A program made the position numbers and the translations under genes. A stretch of DNA of 64,000 nt from positions 2,912,971-2,976,970 of the forward strand of contig JALPQD010000102.1 of NCBI GenBank assembly GCA_023101885.1, given 5' to 3'. Every line of letters starts with the position of its first letter. Within the stretch, counting starts at the first letter, position 1. The DNA comes from Typhlomys cinereus (taxonomy: Eukaryota; Chordata; Mammalia; Rodentia; Platacanthomyidae). The notes beneath the pieces are model-generated. The model was not told where the DNA came from. It worked only from the letters and a program-made list of their open reading frames with translations, and did not search any database. Of this stretch, positions 10,458 to 20,200 are shown in pieces.

Positions 10458-11663
10458 TACCAATCCCACTTAGTGACACACTCAAAGATAAATCTCTATA
10501 ATACCTACAGTAATTGCAAAGATTATAAGCAGGAGGGAAGGGGAAGGAGGGCCCCTCCAGAAACAAGGCAAGAGGGGATCATGTTACAGCAGAGAAAATA
10601 GACCACCACCAAGTACTGCAAGTAAGTAGTGAGATATCTGGTTAAGCTCACAGACTTTCCTTCCTGGTCACTTGCAACTGATGAGGTTTGATCTCACCAG
10701 TCAGGGAGGGCATAGAATCTGGGAGATCGATGGTAACCATCCTGCAAATGGGAGACTGACCCCCTCACCATGGTCTCCTACTCTTATTTCATCTATCTTT
10801 GAATCTACTCTTTTAGTAAGACTCTATTTTAACAGCCTTTAATCTCTGGCTAGGAGGTGACATCCTTTACCCATCAGGATGGAGCCAAGGGCGGTTGTAG
10901 GCACAGCAAAACTTGAAAAAAAAAACAACAAATCATAATTCAGAACATCAGAGACCCTACATTAATTACCTGGAACAAGGCCAACCTAATCCCTCCCCAT
11001 CCTAAAGCTCAAGGAAATTTGTGGAAGCCAAAGTTATCATAATAGGAGTTTGCATGACCTGCGCAATGACCAACATATCATTGACTACCCAAAGTCTGTC
11101 GTGGATCACAGGCACTAGGATCCTTAGAGGCAAGGGATTAACAGCCAAAATAGTGTTCCTATACTAAAGGGGAACACAAGAAAGAGCTCTGGACAATGCT
11201 ACTGAGTCCTTACACCTTATCAGAGAGGAGGACCCAGAGGGAAGTTTGACATACACACTAAAGGAATGGTCCAGGGATGGGGGTGGCCAGTTTATGTCAC
11301 CCTAGCCATCATCAAAGCAGAGAAAGTAAAAGCAAACTTGCAGGAAGCAGGGCCTGGCTAACTCAAGGCCTCAAAATCTTCTCCCTATGGCATGCCTTCC
11401 TCCAGCAAGACTGTATCTCTCAGAGGTGACATAATCTTCCAAAACAATAGTGTCAGCTAAGGATTCAAACACAAGAGCATGTGAAGAGGAGTGGGGGACA
11501 ATTCATGGGGGTGGGGTGGGGAAAGGACACTGGGAGAGGGGAGGGAGGGGGAAAAGAAAAGAGAAAAGAGGGGAGAGAGCAAAGGGAACCAGGGAGGGGT
11601 GGAGGGAGGGAGGCAACTGGGGTACCTATTAAGTTGATATGAGTGGAAAAAATAAATAAAAAT
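10458..11663 (+). mobile_element. L1 3' UTR, type 1, with an embedded LTR copy
   Basis: After the ORF2 stop, the 3' UTR is homologous to 12912-13460 and to the reverse of 52723-53144, sharing 'gaggaggacccagagg', a polypurine run and 'acctattaag...tatgag' before the A-rich tail. Between 11285 and 11506 it holds 222 bp absent from the other two copies. G-rich polypurine tracts are usual in rodent L1 3' UTRs. Confidence 0.85.
11285..11506 (-). repeat. 222-bp copy of an LTR segment inside the L1 3' UTR (copy 1)
   Basis: It aligns without gaps to 12255-12476 at a constant offset of 970 bp. I count 6 mismatches (about 97% identity). Both edges are abrupt: outside them the sequence is L1 3' UTR here and LTR in the other copy. 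Confidence 0.92.
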
Positions 11664-11671
11664 ATTAACTG

Positions 11672-12170
11672 CTGTGATCTTTAAAAATAGAGTCTATTAA
11701 AAATAAGACTTATCAGTTACAAGGATAGGGAGAGCTAAAGGAAAAGTTTAAAGTTAGCCTTATTCATAGATTCATTTTCCAAGTGTAAAACTAGAGAAAA
11801 TGAAATATTGGAGAAACAATGGATTCAACTCACAAAGCAGAGTTAAAGCAAAGTAAGCAAAGACTGGTTCAAGCTTAACATCAATTATCGAGTGTTTTAG
11901 TTTTATCCTCTGTTGCTCAAGGAATATAAGTCCCTGAAAACTTAGGGGAAGAGGAATTTTTTTTCTTCAGTATGACTCTCAAGTTGCAGTCATTAATATT
12001 GCAAGAGAGGTCATACTATCAAGAGCCAAGGCAACTGGCTATATCATGTCTACAGGAACTGCTGAGAGAAGAACATACTTTCTCACTTCCCAGCATGTCT
12101 GTATGCCTATATACCTAAGTATTCACAAAACACTGAAGTAGCTCTTTCCATGCTATTCTTTTTTTTCCAG
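11672..12170. other. Unassigned sequence
   Basis: Between the L1 end and the LTR I see no gene or clear repeat family. Confidence 0.45.
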
Positions 12171-12179
12171 AAAACAGTT

Positions 12180-12495
12180 CCAACCTCTGTGGACTGGATA
12201 TTCCCATGGCACCTAGAAAATCTCCCACAGTCATGGCTGGAGGCAGAAGCAGGAGGCCAGTTTATGTCACCCCAGCCATCATCAAAGCAGAGAAAGTAAA
12301 AGCAAACTTGCAGGAAGCAGGGCCTGGCTAACTCAAGGCCTCAAAATCTTCTCCCTGTGGTATGCCTTCCTCCAGCAAGACTGTATCTCTCAGAGGTGAC
12401 ATAATCTTCCAAAACAATAGTGTCAGCTAAGGATTCAAACACAGGAGCCTGTGAAGAGGAGTGGGGGATAATTCATATTCAAATCATGGCACATT
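12180..12495 (-). mobile_element. ERVL-MaLR-type LTR fragment
   Basis: 'catggctggaggcagaagcagg', 'cctcaaaatcttctccct', 'gccttcctccagcaagactg' and 'gattcaaacacaggagcctgtg' followed by 'attcaaatcatggcacattccaca' match the reverse of a common rodent LTR type that opens with 'tgtggtttgaatgtgaa'. No internal region or partner LTR is seen. It contains copy 2 of the 222-bp duplication (12255-12476). Confidence 0.7.
12255..12476 (-). repeat. 222-bp duplicated segment, copy 2 (likely donor)
   Basis: This copy is continuous with LTR sequence on both sides, so it is more likely the source than the copy in the L1 3' UTR at 11285-11506. Confidence 0.85.
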
Positions 12496-12911
12496 CCACA
12501 AAGTCACTTGGACAAATACTTCCCTAGAGGTATTGTTGATAAGCTAGTACCATCATTGTGTTTTTACTGTGATTCTAAAATGTTTCAAACAAAAATAATA
12601 TAGAAAAGAGATGCAACTAGGGAAAAGATGGAGCCAAAGTTGTGATTGTCTATATACAATGTATATTTATAAAATATTAACCTATCAACCAGAATCCTTC
12701 GGATAGAAGGTTTAGTAATGATGATAGATGCAATATGAATATTCAAATATTTATATTGCAAAATAAATATTCAAATTCTACTGTATGTTTAATTGACTAT
12801 ACTCTTTTGGTAGCTTTTATGTGAATAGGAATCTACTCATGAGAGCATCAACAGCCAAGTGCAATAAAAATACAGATTCCTTCATATTACAAGCTCAAGA
12901 ATTTGTTGAAG

Positions 12912-13515
12912 ACAAACCATAATCCAGAACTTCAGAGACTCTATATCAACCACCTAGAACAGGCCAGACTAATCTCTCCCCATCCTGAAGCTCAGGGAAA
13001 TTTGCGGAAGAGGGGGCGGTAAGAGTGTAAGAGCACAAAGATGGGAGGAGCAATGATATGCAAGATACTGCACACAAGTTAGAGCCGAAGCAATCATAAT
13101 TGGACCTTGCATGCCCTGCACAATGTCCAACACACTATTGACTCCACAAAGTCTAGCATTTGCTAAAAGCACCAAGATCCTTGGAGGCAAGGGATTGACA
13201 GCCAAAATAGTGTTCCTATGCCTAAGGGGAACAAAGGAAAGGGTTCAGGGAAATGCCACTGGGTCCTTGTACATCATCAGAGAGGAGGACCCAGAGGAGA
13301 GTTTGGCATGCACATTAAAGGATTCTCTGGGGATTGGGGGAGGGGAGGCATTGGGGGTAGAGAGGGAGGGGTGAGGGGAGGGGGAGCAGAAGGGTGGGGG
13401 GGAGGAGGAGGAAGGGAGGGAACCGGTGTACCTATTAAGTTTGTATGAGCGGAGATAATAAAAAATGTTTAAAAAAATAGAATCAGACTAATAAAAATAT
13501 TGCAAAATAAAAAAA
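12912..13515 (+). mobile_element. 5'-truncated L1 3' end (type 1) with target-site duplication
   Basis: A 12-bp perfect target-site duplication 'aatttgttgaag' lies at 12900-12911 and 13516-13527. The insert carries only L1 3' UTR: a block homologous to 10925-11285, a G-rich tract (13330-13425) and 'cctattaagtttgtatgag'. After a first A-rich end (13455-13481), about 20 bp of non-A sequence ('gaatcagactaat') lead to a second A-rich end. The 3' UTR lacks the 222-bp LTR piece. Confidence 0.88.
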
Positions 13516-13527
13516 AATTTGTTGAAG

Positions 13528-15185
13528 AGGGGATATATTCATTATTGTGCTTTGGGAAGTGTGTTTGGCATACAGGTGAATGAACAGATGTATTTCTGTT
13601 GTTTTCTTGAAATTGAAACAATCTATACTTATTATCCACTGCTTTGACTCATATTGTTCTGGAAGACACAATAGCATTGAAAAGTTTGGCATATATCACA
13701 AGTATATTAATGCATACTTGCTTAGTTTAGTATTCTGAACTAGAATAAGAAGCATGAAAAGAGAAGCTTTATCCAGCCATGACATGAAGCCACTCATTCG
13801 TCTTTACTATCTCACCACAGCAGGAAGGTGAACTGTTACAGCTTCAGTGTTTGGGAATCTGAGCACCCTAGAATTCCCCTTCTATTCCTGCCTTGTGATA
13901 TCTGAATTGATGTGTTGTTTTGTCTCAGAATTCCCCCACTGTTCTGAAGATTATCATTCATCTTTAAGGTTATTATAATGACTACAATTACAGAAAAGGA
14001 AATTTTACACAGGTTTTAACTCTTAGTTGGGCCGTGCTCTTGATAGGCTGAATGTCTATTCTCTGGGATTCTATTAAAGAAGTATGAGAAGGAAAGAATA
14101 GGAGGGATGTGGGAGCAAGGGGCAAACAGAGGAGGAAGGAGGCAAGAAGACAGAGAGGAGAGAGAGTGAGAGAAAGAATGACTCTAGAACCACTTCCCAT
14201 CATGCTATAGGGTTGAAGAAGCAGAGGCTGTTTTGTTGAAAGAAAAATAAGCATGCCCAAAGATGAACTGAGTAACTAGTTTGATATTTGATGGTATTCA
14301 CGTTCAGTTCCACATTTTTACTCCTGATTCAGACATACTCATTTTTTTTTGTTTTGGGAGGTATTTCTGTATTTTTATAAGATTGGTTCACATTAGATTC
14401 CTGTCTCATCTATCCACAATACTGCATAATATACTTAAACTATGACTTGGAGAAAATTATATTTAACTTTCCAGTCTGTTCTCTTCACTTGAGTTTATAA
14501 ATAGGACAGAAAAACAACACAGAGCAACTATAGATGTTTTGAATGTTGATGGAATCTTCAAGAGCCAAATCTGGGGAGATAAAGTGACTTGGCTAGTTAC
14601 TAACCACAACTTGCCAAAAAGTCTAGTTCTTAATGCTCTTTTCTCTTTTTTACGTTGCCCAGTTTCTCGTCCAGTTGGCTAGCTCAGGTTTTGGTTCTTT
14701 GGCTTGCTCTTCTTTTTGCTGATCCTCATGCACGTTTGACACATTCTCTTTCCTGAGCTCTGCAACCCACTACTAGCTTAAAGGAAATTTACTTCCGTTT
14801 TGCCCATAAGTCCAGGGCCTTCTTACTGTGTGTAAGTCCATTAATGAACTCCATGTAGGGGTTTTCCAAGTCATATTCATTCCATTAATGTGACCTTAGA
14901 ATAGTGACAACCAGGAAAGAAAGACCTCAGGTGCTTTTCAATATGGAGAAGGGTGTGGCCCTGCAAACAGAAAGGATATGAATGCAACTCAGAAACAGAA
15001 TAAGACCATGTATGGATCACTGCAAACTCAAGTTACACAAAGAAATTGGGCAACAGGAAACTTGAACTACAGGGCTAATATGATATTAAAGGTACTATAC
15101 TGTCATTCTCAGCAATGTAGACTTGCTTTAGCATTACCAGAGAAGTTATAGAATCTTCAGATAATGTCCTGGAGATTTGTTATTC
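13528..15185. other. Unassigned sequence
   Basis: About 1.7 kb without a convincing gene. The 90-codon minus frame at 13988-14260 contains a polypurine run (14095-14180, read as Leu/Ser-rich on the minus strand) and is probably not coding. Confidence 0.45.
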
Positions 15186-15189
15186 ACAT

Positions 15190-15540
15190 TCTGTGTTGTA
15201 GTCTGAACTGTATCTGCCCAAAATTTATGTATGAAAACCCATATGTTTATGTTGGAGATAGGGCTGTTAAATAGGAGAGTTAATTTGGTCTGTTGATCTA
15301 GGCCCTAATCCAATCTGACTAGAGTCCTCATAAAACAAGAAAATTGGGGTATTTGGGCCAATAGGCATGTATATAGGCAGAAGAACACTGAAAGAGATCA
15401 CCTGTAAGTCAAGACATGAAGCTTCAGGAGACATGAAGCCTACTGACATCTCCATACATCTCCAGCCTCTAGAACTACAAGGAAAGAAAGAGCCACCCAG
15501 GCTGTAGATCTTTGTTATAGCAACTCTTGTAAACAAAGTC
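15190..15540 (+). mobile_element. MLT1-like ancient LTR
   Basis: The order 'tctgaactgtatctgcccaaa', 'aaaacccatatgtt', 'ccctaatccaatctgactag', 'cctcataaaacaag', 'cagcctctagaactac', 'agccacccaggctgtag' and 'ctttgttatagcaac' matches the mammalian MLT1 LTR layout on the plus strand. Divergence is high, as expected for an element that predates rodents. Confidence 0.7.
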
Positions 15541-15960
15541 CACAGTCCAACCAGGATTTCCAGGAAGTATTTACTCTTAGCAAACTTAGTTCAGAAGGTA
15601 ATGTGAACGTTATTAGTGGTGATAGAATTTTTTTCTAGTGTCTTAAACCTGAAAAGTAAAATCAAGAATAATCTACAAGTACATTAAGCATTTGAATATT
15701 CAAATACCTTATTGAAATATTTAAAGTAGTTATAGCTGAAAGAAGCTTGCATATTAAAATATAATGTGTAGAAGACAAACCATAATATTCCTTTTTAAAA
15801 TGCAATATTTGAATAATTGCAGACATGATTTTAAAGTAAAATCTTGCAAATCTATAAAATATATTAGAAAATTTGCAATAACACAAGAGATATTACATTT
15901 TGTTCATTAGATTTGGAATAACTGTTAAATTGTATGGGAAGGCTTATTTGTTCATTAATA
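15541..15960. other. Unassigned AT-rich sequence
   Basis: No gene or repeat recognised. Confidence 0.45.
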
Positions 15961-15964
15961 ATTT

Positions 15965-16180
15965 GAGATCTGGGTAGGCAAAGTGGTTCAGCAAATAAAG
16001 ATGCTCCACACAAGCCTGAGAACCCAAATTTGATCCCTGAAATCCACAGGAAGGCAGATGGGACTACTCAAAGTTGTCATCCTCTGACCTGCACACATGC
16101 ACCATGACACAAGTACCTGCATCCACGTGCACACTCATCATACAGATACACATATGAACAATAACAAATAAAAATAAAAT
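15965..16180 (+). mobile_element. B3-like SINE
   Basis: The tRNA-derived head 'gtggttcagcaaataaag', then 'aagcctgagaacccaaatttgatccctg', 'agttgtcatcctctgacctgcacacatgcac' and an 'aataacaaataaaaataaaat' tail match the B3 layout. The plus-strand orientation is clear from the A-rich tail. Confidence 0.75.
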
Positions 16181-16421
16181 AGAAATTAAAATAATAGAAA
16201 ATCAAATACCATGACATTTAGTAATTAATGTAGATATTTAAAATGTTTAAAACAAAAGTATTTAAGGTAATCTAATTAAATTAAGGAAGGATCTATAAAG
16301 GTATTGCTAAAATTTAGCCAAATTTATGAATAGAAAAATACAATTTATACATTGCATTTAAAAGTATAAGTAAATAGGGTCTTCAATTTATAAATATGAT
16401 TAATGAAGCATTCACTTTTTT

Positions 16422-16699
16422 TTTAAATTTTTTTTTATTTATTCAATTGTGAGTGTGTGCGTATGTATGTGTGCGCTCGTGTGTGTGTCTGTGTGTGTAG
16501 AACCACGGACGAATTCGGGAACCACCATGGACGCCTCCACTTCCTCTGCCCCGGGATTCACAGGCTCCGCCCTACCAGGACCAGAAACGCAGGCCGCCCC
16601 TGCTTCCGCCCGGCGTCTATACGTGGGATCTGGGATCCGAACTCAGGACCTTCCGCCTGCAAGGCGGAGGCTTAACCCCTGAGCCACCTCTCCAGCCCC
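16422..16699 (-). mobile_element. B2-superfamily SINE, GC-rich subfamily (B), copy 1
   Basis: A 16-bp perfect target-site duplication 'aagcattcactttttt' (16406-16421 and 16700-16715) brackets a full-length minus-strand element. It retains several CpGs, which suggests a recent insertion. Plus-strand frames of 72 and 77 codons across it are artefacts. Confidence 0.95.
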
Positions 16700-16863
16700 A
16701 AGCATTCACTTTTTTAAAGAATAATCTCAGATTTAGAGATAGGTTGTAGTATAGCACCCTTTTCTCCGCATTGTTTATCAATGTTCAAATGCCACCATGT
16801 TCCTTGATTCCTCAATGCTTTTGTGTAATATCCTACAGTTAGGAATATTGTAGTCATGTAGTC

Positions 16864-17142
16864 TTTTTTTATTATTTATTCAATTGTGTGTGTATGTGTG
16901 TGCACGTGTATATATATGTGTGTGTGTGTAGAACCACTGACGAATTTGGGAATCACCATGGATGCCTCCACCTCCTCATTGTTTACTCTGCCCCGGGATT
17001 CACAGGCTGCGCCCTACCAGGACCAGAAACGCAGGCCGCCCCCGCTTCCTGCCCGGCGTCTATACGTGGGGTCTAGGATCCGAACTCAGGACCTTCTGCC
17101 TGCAAGGCAGAAACTTAACCCCTGAGCCACCTCTCCAGCCCC
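16864..17142 (-). mobile_element. B2-superfamily SINE, subfamily B, copy 2
   Basis: A second minus-strand copy about 450 bp from copy 1 has a complete head ending at 'ctctccagcccc' (17131-17142) and a 'ttattatttattcaattgtg' tail. It contains 'cctcctcattgtttactctgcc', as the copies at 52091 and 55765 do. No target-site duplication is visible; the 5' side abuts an LTR fragment directly. Confidence 0.92.
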
Positions 17143-17312
17143 GCCTCCCACTTCTGCCTCCAGCCATACCTTCTACTTTGTGATTTCTGCCATAATAGAC
17201 TATACGCTCTTTGGAACTGCAAGCCAAAAAAAAATCTCCCTCTCTCTCATAAATTATAAGTATTGCCTCACAACAACAAAAGAAAAGTAACTGCAGGAAG
17301 TGATATGTAAAT
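17143..17312 (+). mobile_element. 3' end of an ERVL-MaLR-type LTR
   Basis: 'cttctgcctccagccatacc', 'actgcaagccaaaaa', 'tcataaattataagtattgcc' and 'aacaaaagaaaagtaactgcag' match the terminal part of rodent MaLR-type LTRs. The 5' part of the LTR is absent: the sequence starts at the head of the SINE. Confidence 0.55.
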
Positions 17313-17474
17313 ATTCCTTTCCTCAACAAATTTCTAATTTTTCCATGCTCATAGTTGATTATGAACTAATGGTTTCCTATTTAATTCCTGTTGCTAGTAT
17401 TTATTTCCACATCCAAACTCTCCTAGAATTTGCTAGTATAAATTAATTCAAGCTGGGATCTGTGTCTTTTAAAA

Positions 17475-18000
17475 TTTCTTTTTAAAATTAGCTTTACTGT
17501 TTTTAAAACTATATTAACAGTGAATTCATGTGTTTCTACCACCCACAACCACTCCCACCCCATTGATCCTACTCATTCTTCCCTCCAGTTAGCTTTCCTT
17601 TCTTTCCCAGGCCCCACGATAGGTGTGATCCACTGGATTCCATCGAGGATACCTGCACTAATAAGAGTCTTAGCACCCCCAGGTGTGACTGGGCCATTGG
17701 TAGGTAAATACAAAGAGGTCCCCACCTCTCCTAACCAGTACCAATCCTATACAGTCTCTGAGGATAGCATCTTATCTCATGGGATCTTCCTTGCTCTATG
17801 GTAAAATGCTGATAGATGAGTTGCTGTGGAGTCTAGTAGCAGTAAACATCAATGCATTGAGTTCTTGGGTATGGCAGCCATGATATGAACAGAGGCTACT
17901 GTCTGACATTACCTCTTCTTGACCTCCAGCTCTTATATTCTTCCCTCTTCTGCTTCTGTAACTCTTCCTGAGCCTTGAGATGGGTGTGCTTTATATGTCC
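17475..18000 (-). mobile_element. Old L1 3' UTR (Lx-like)
   Basis: Reversed motifs of an old rodent L1 3' UTR are present: 'ttagctttactg', a pyrimidine-rich block (17530-17620), 'gatccactggattcca', 'ggatagcatcttatctcatggg' and 'ccagctcttatattcttccctcttctgcttctgtaactcttcctgagcctt'-type sequence. No ORF2 is present. The ends are approximate. Confidence 0.65.
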
Positions 18001-18244
18001 TGAATTTCATTCACCAGTTGTTTGCTTTCTGGCAAAATCTGTTCCAGGTTCTTGAATTTTCATAGACTCACCCGAAGAATCAGTCATTCTGAGATCCCTG
18101 AGTTTTCTGCTTCTTTTCATTGAAAAATGCTGCTGAGAAACTAAGATTTTTACCACAGGTGGCTTCAGGATGCTTTCAGTGGACAAAGGCATATTAATGC
18201 ATATATATACAAGTTTTGTTACTGTTATATGTAGTAAATACATT

Positions 18245-18440
18245 GTGTTATAGTTATTCTTAACTATTGCTGTGAGAGAACACACAAAGTCAAACAAGCT
18301 AAAGAGAGAAAAGGAGATTTTTATTCAGCTTAGGTTCCAGAGGGGACAAACGGTCTTTCATGGTGCAACATGGCTGGTGGCTGAAGCCATGTGCTGCCTG
18401 GATTGCATCATTCTTTGAAACCTTAGAGGAGGGATTCACA
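18245..18440 (-). mobile_element. MaLR LTR, 3' copy (truncated)
   Basis: This segment is homologous to 19374-19530 in the same order: 'gttatagttattcttaactattgctgtgagagaa', 'aagtcaaacaagctaa', 'ttattcagcttaggttccagagg', 'tctttcatgg' and 'aacatggctggtggctgaagc'. The first part of the LTR seen in the 5' copy is missing. The AATAAA-like signal lies at about 18318-18325 on the minus strand. Confidence 0.8.
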
Positions 18441-19357
18441 ACCTCCCAAACCAATTAACATGTGTACAACATTGCAAATTCTGCTGTTGCCTTGGTTCGA
18501 AATTGGCCCCCTGGAATCACAGCTAATTCAGCTTCTCTGTGCTGACTGTGAGAAAAATCTCTTTCTCTCCTGGGCAGTTGCTTTAGAGGAGAAACAGAAT
18601 CTTGCTTTGGAACTCCACCCTTTACCTCATTCCTTCCAAAAGGATTTTCCTTCTTAAAGGTGGGAAACTTCTCTGAAAATCTTGTCCTCAAGGTAAGGTC
18701 TCTCCTATTATGCATATTGTGAACAGGCTTTGATTTACTGATGGAGCTAATCTCTTTAACAGACAACTTTTTTTTTTTTGCTTCTTCCTGGTTCAAGTCT
18801 TTAAATTTGCCATTGCATTTTTCATATTCAGACCTCAGTTTTCTGCCTTCCTTGTTCTTTTTCATAACTATAAAGACAATGAAAAAGTAGCCATATCATA
18901 TTGTCAAAAATACATTGCTTTGGAATCTCTTCAGCTAAGCACTCCAGTTTAACTTCAGACAAGCTTTCAGGATGAGAGCAAAACTTCACTAACCTCTCCG
19001 CCAGCACATGGTTCCATTTCTCACTTGTCCAGTTACAAACACAGTCTCTCTTCTCCTCTGGATCATCACAAGCTGGACTTCCACTGCCTGCATTTCTCAA
19101 GAGAAAGGCCCATTTGCCCCCATTGCCAGGACTCAAAGACTTTCCTAGCACAAACTCCAAAATTCTCCATATTTCTCCCAACAAACAGTTCCAAAGGCAC
19201 ACTAGCCACATTACAGCATTGGCCATACTGCTGGGTACCAACTTTTCCAGAACCACCATCAGGCCATTATTCTTGAAAAGATGGAAAAGGTAAGTTTCAC
19301 AAACAGCTTCACTTTTTGGTATGGGGTTCTCTTGGTCTCACACAGCAACACCTGGTA
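18441..19357 (-). mobile_element. Internal region of a MaLR-type element with degenerate open frames
   Basis: About 0.9 kb lies between two LTRs of the same orientation. Two minus-strand frames of 143 codons (18828-19259) and 136 codons (18455-18865) overlap by 38 bp in different phases, as if one longer ancestral frame had shifted. The second is Lys/Glu-rich. MaLR internal regions are normally non-coding or carry faint gag remains, and I recognise no domain. It is an old endogenous retroelement relic with no sign of function. Confidence 0.65.
19246..19291. repeat. 46-bp perfect repeat, copy 1
   Basis: Identical over 46 bases to 20155-20200. It lies in the MaLR internal region just downstream, in minus orientation, of the primer-binding site. 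On the plus strand its end forms 'aaaaggtaagt', close to the consensus 5' splice site. Confidence 0.97.
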
Positions 19358-19372
19358 CCACTCCTGGTATCA
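19358..19372 (-). promoter_or_regulatory. Retroviral primer-binding site, tRNA-Leu type
   Basis: On the minus strand, directly after the LTR end, the sequence TGATACCAGGAGTGG differs by one base from the complement of the mammalian tRNA-Leu(UAA) 3' end (TGGTACCAGGAGTGG). ERVL and MaLR elements are known to use a tRNA-Leu primer. This site fixes the orientation of the element. Confidence 0.85.
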
Positions 19373-19373
19373 A

Positions 19374-19770
19374 TTCTGTAATAGTTACTCTTAATTGTTG
19401 CTGTGATAGAATACAAAGTCAAACAACTTAAGGGAGAAAGGGAGATTTACTCAGCTTAGGTTCTAGAGAGGAGGGAGAACAGTCTTTCATGGCAGAGGCA
19501 ACATGGCTAGTGGCTGAAGCTGCAGGCTGGCTAAGTTACTGCAAACATCCTTGAGGCTCAAAGCTGTGGAGAGTCTCTCTTCTTTTGGGTCTTCTGTTCT
19601 ATGGTTCCTTTTATCTGGTCTGCTACTGGGAGGTTCCAACCAGATCTAGGGCCGGTCTTTGTATTGTAAATGTATTGATCTGGATAATACCTTCAAGCGG
19701 TCTCATACTGATCTTAATTAATGCCAGGAATGTCAAGCTGACACCCAGGATGAACTATCACAAATTGGAA
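19374..19770 (-). mobile_element. MaLR LTR, 5' copy
   Basis: A LTR of about 400 bp ends (minus strand) at 'aagagtaactattaca' next to the primer-binding site. It contains the 'gagcctcaaggatg', 'agctgcagcttcagcc'-type and 'gagtaaatctccctttctccc' blocks. The start near 19770 ('gtgatagttcatcctggg' on the minus strand) is approximate. Confidence 0.78.
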
Positions 19771-19794
19771 AGCATGAGATCATACAGCTATTTC

Positions 19795-20130
19795 ACCCCA
19801 GCTTAATGATTTTTTTTTCTTATTACTGTGACAAAATAACCAACAAAAGGAACTTAAGAAAGGGAAGGTTTATTTTGACTCACAGTTTGACATTGTGGTG
19901 TACCATGGTAAAAAAGTCACACTGTCTGAATGTGAGGCAGCTGTTTCAAATCATCTGCAGTAAAGAAGTAGAGAGAGCAACACTGGTTCTCTACTTGTTC
20001 CCTGTGTTGTCCATGGAATGGCACCATCACACTGATCAGTCAGACCTCCCTGGAAAATGTTCTCACAGATAAGCCAAGATGGTTTTGCCTTAGGTGATTA
20101 ACCATTGATGTAAGGTACGCTATGCAGCAG
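19795..20130 (-). mobile_element. Second MaLR-type LTR fragment
   Basis: 'tattactgtgacaaaataacc', 'gaacttaagaaagggaagg' and 'tttattttgactcacagtttgac' resemble the reversed 3' end of rodent MaLR-type LTRs, and 'cagacctccctggaaaatg' lies further in. It differs from the 19374-19770 LTR, so it is a separate insertion. Confidence 0.55.
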
Positions 20131-20154
20131 ACAAGATGGAAGCCTTAATGGTAG

Positions 20155-20200
20155 TCCAGAACCACCATCAGGCCATTATTCTTGAAAAGATGGAAAAGGT
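20155..20200. repeat. 46-bp perfect repeat, copy 2
   Basis: Identical to 19246-19291. The flanking sequence is unrelated on both sides. A plus-strand frame of 67 codons (20136-20339) spans it without family resemblance. Confidence 0.97.

Larger units (their letters stand above)
6829..11663 (+). mobile_element. 5'-truncated, defective LINE-1 with ORF2 and 3' UTR
   Basis: This is the largest element in the window. Order: a short pre-ORF2 segment (6861-7080, readable as YPAKLS...EGKRKAF, a motif I associate with ancient mammalian L1s), ORF2 remains (7093-10457) and a long 3' UTR (10458-11660) with a polypurine tract (11505-11620) and an A-rich AATAAA end. ORF1 is absent. A candidate target-site duplication is 'attaactg' (6819-6826 and 11664-11671), weak because of its length. 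Many frameshifts and stops make it inactive. Confidence 0.9.

Noticed and set aside
16449..16682. 72- and 77-codon frames ending in a 'GSGIRTQDLPPARRRLNP'-type sequence
   Set aside because: They recur in each minus-strand SINE copy (16.5, 16.9, 40.1 and 55.8 kb) and are SINE sequence.
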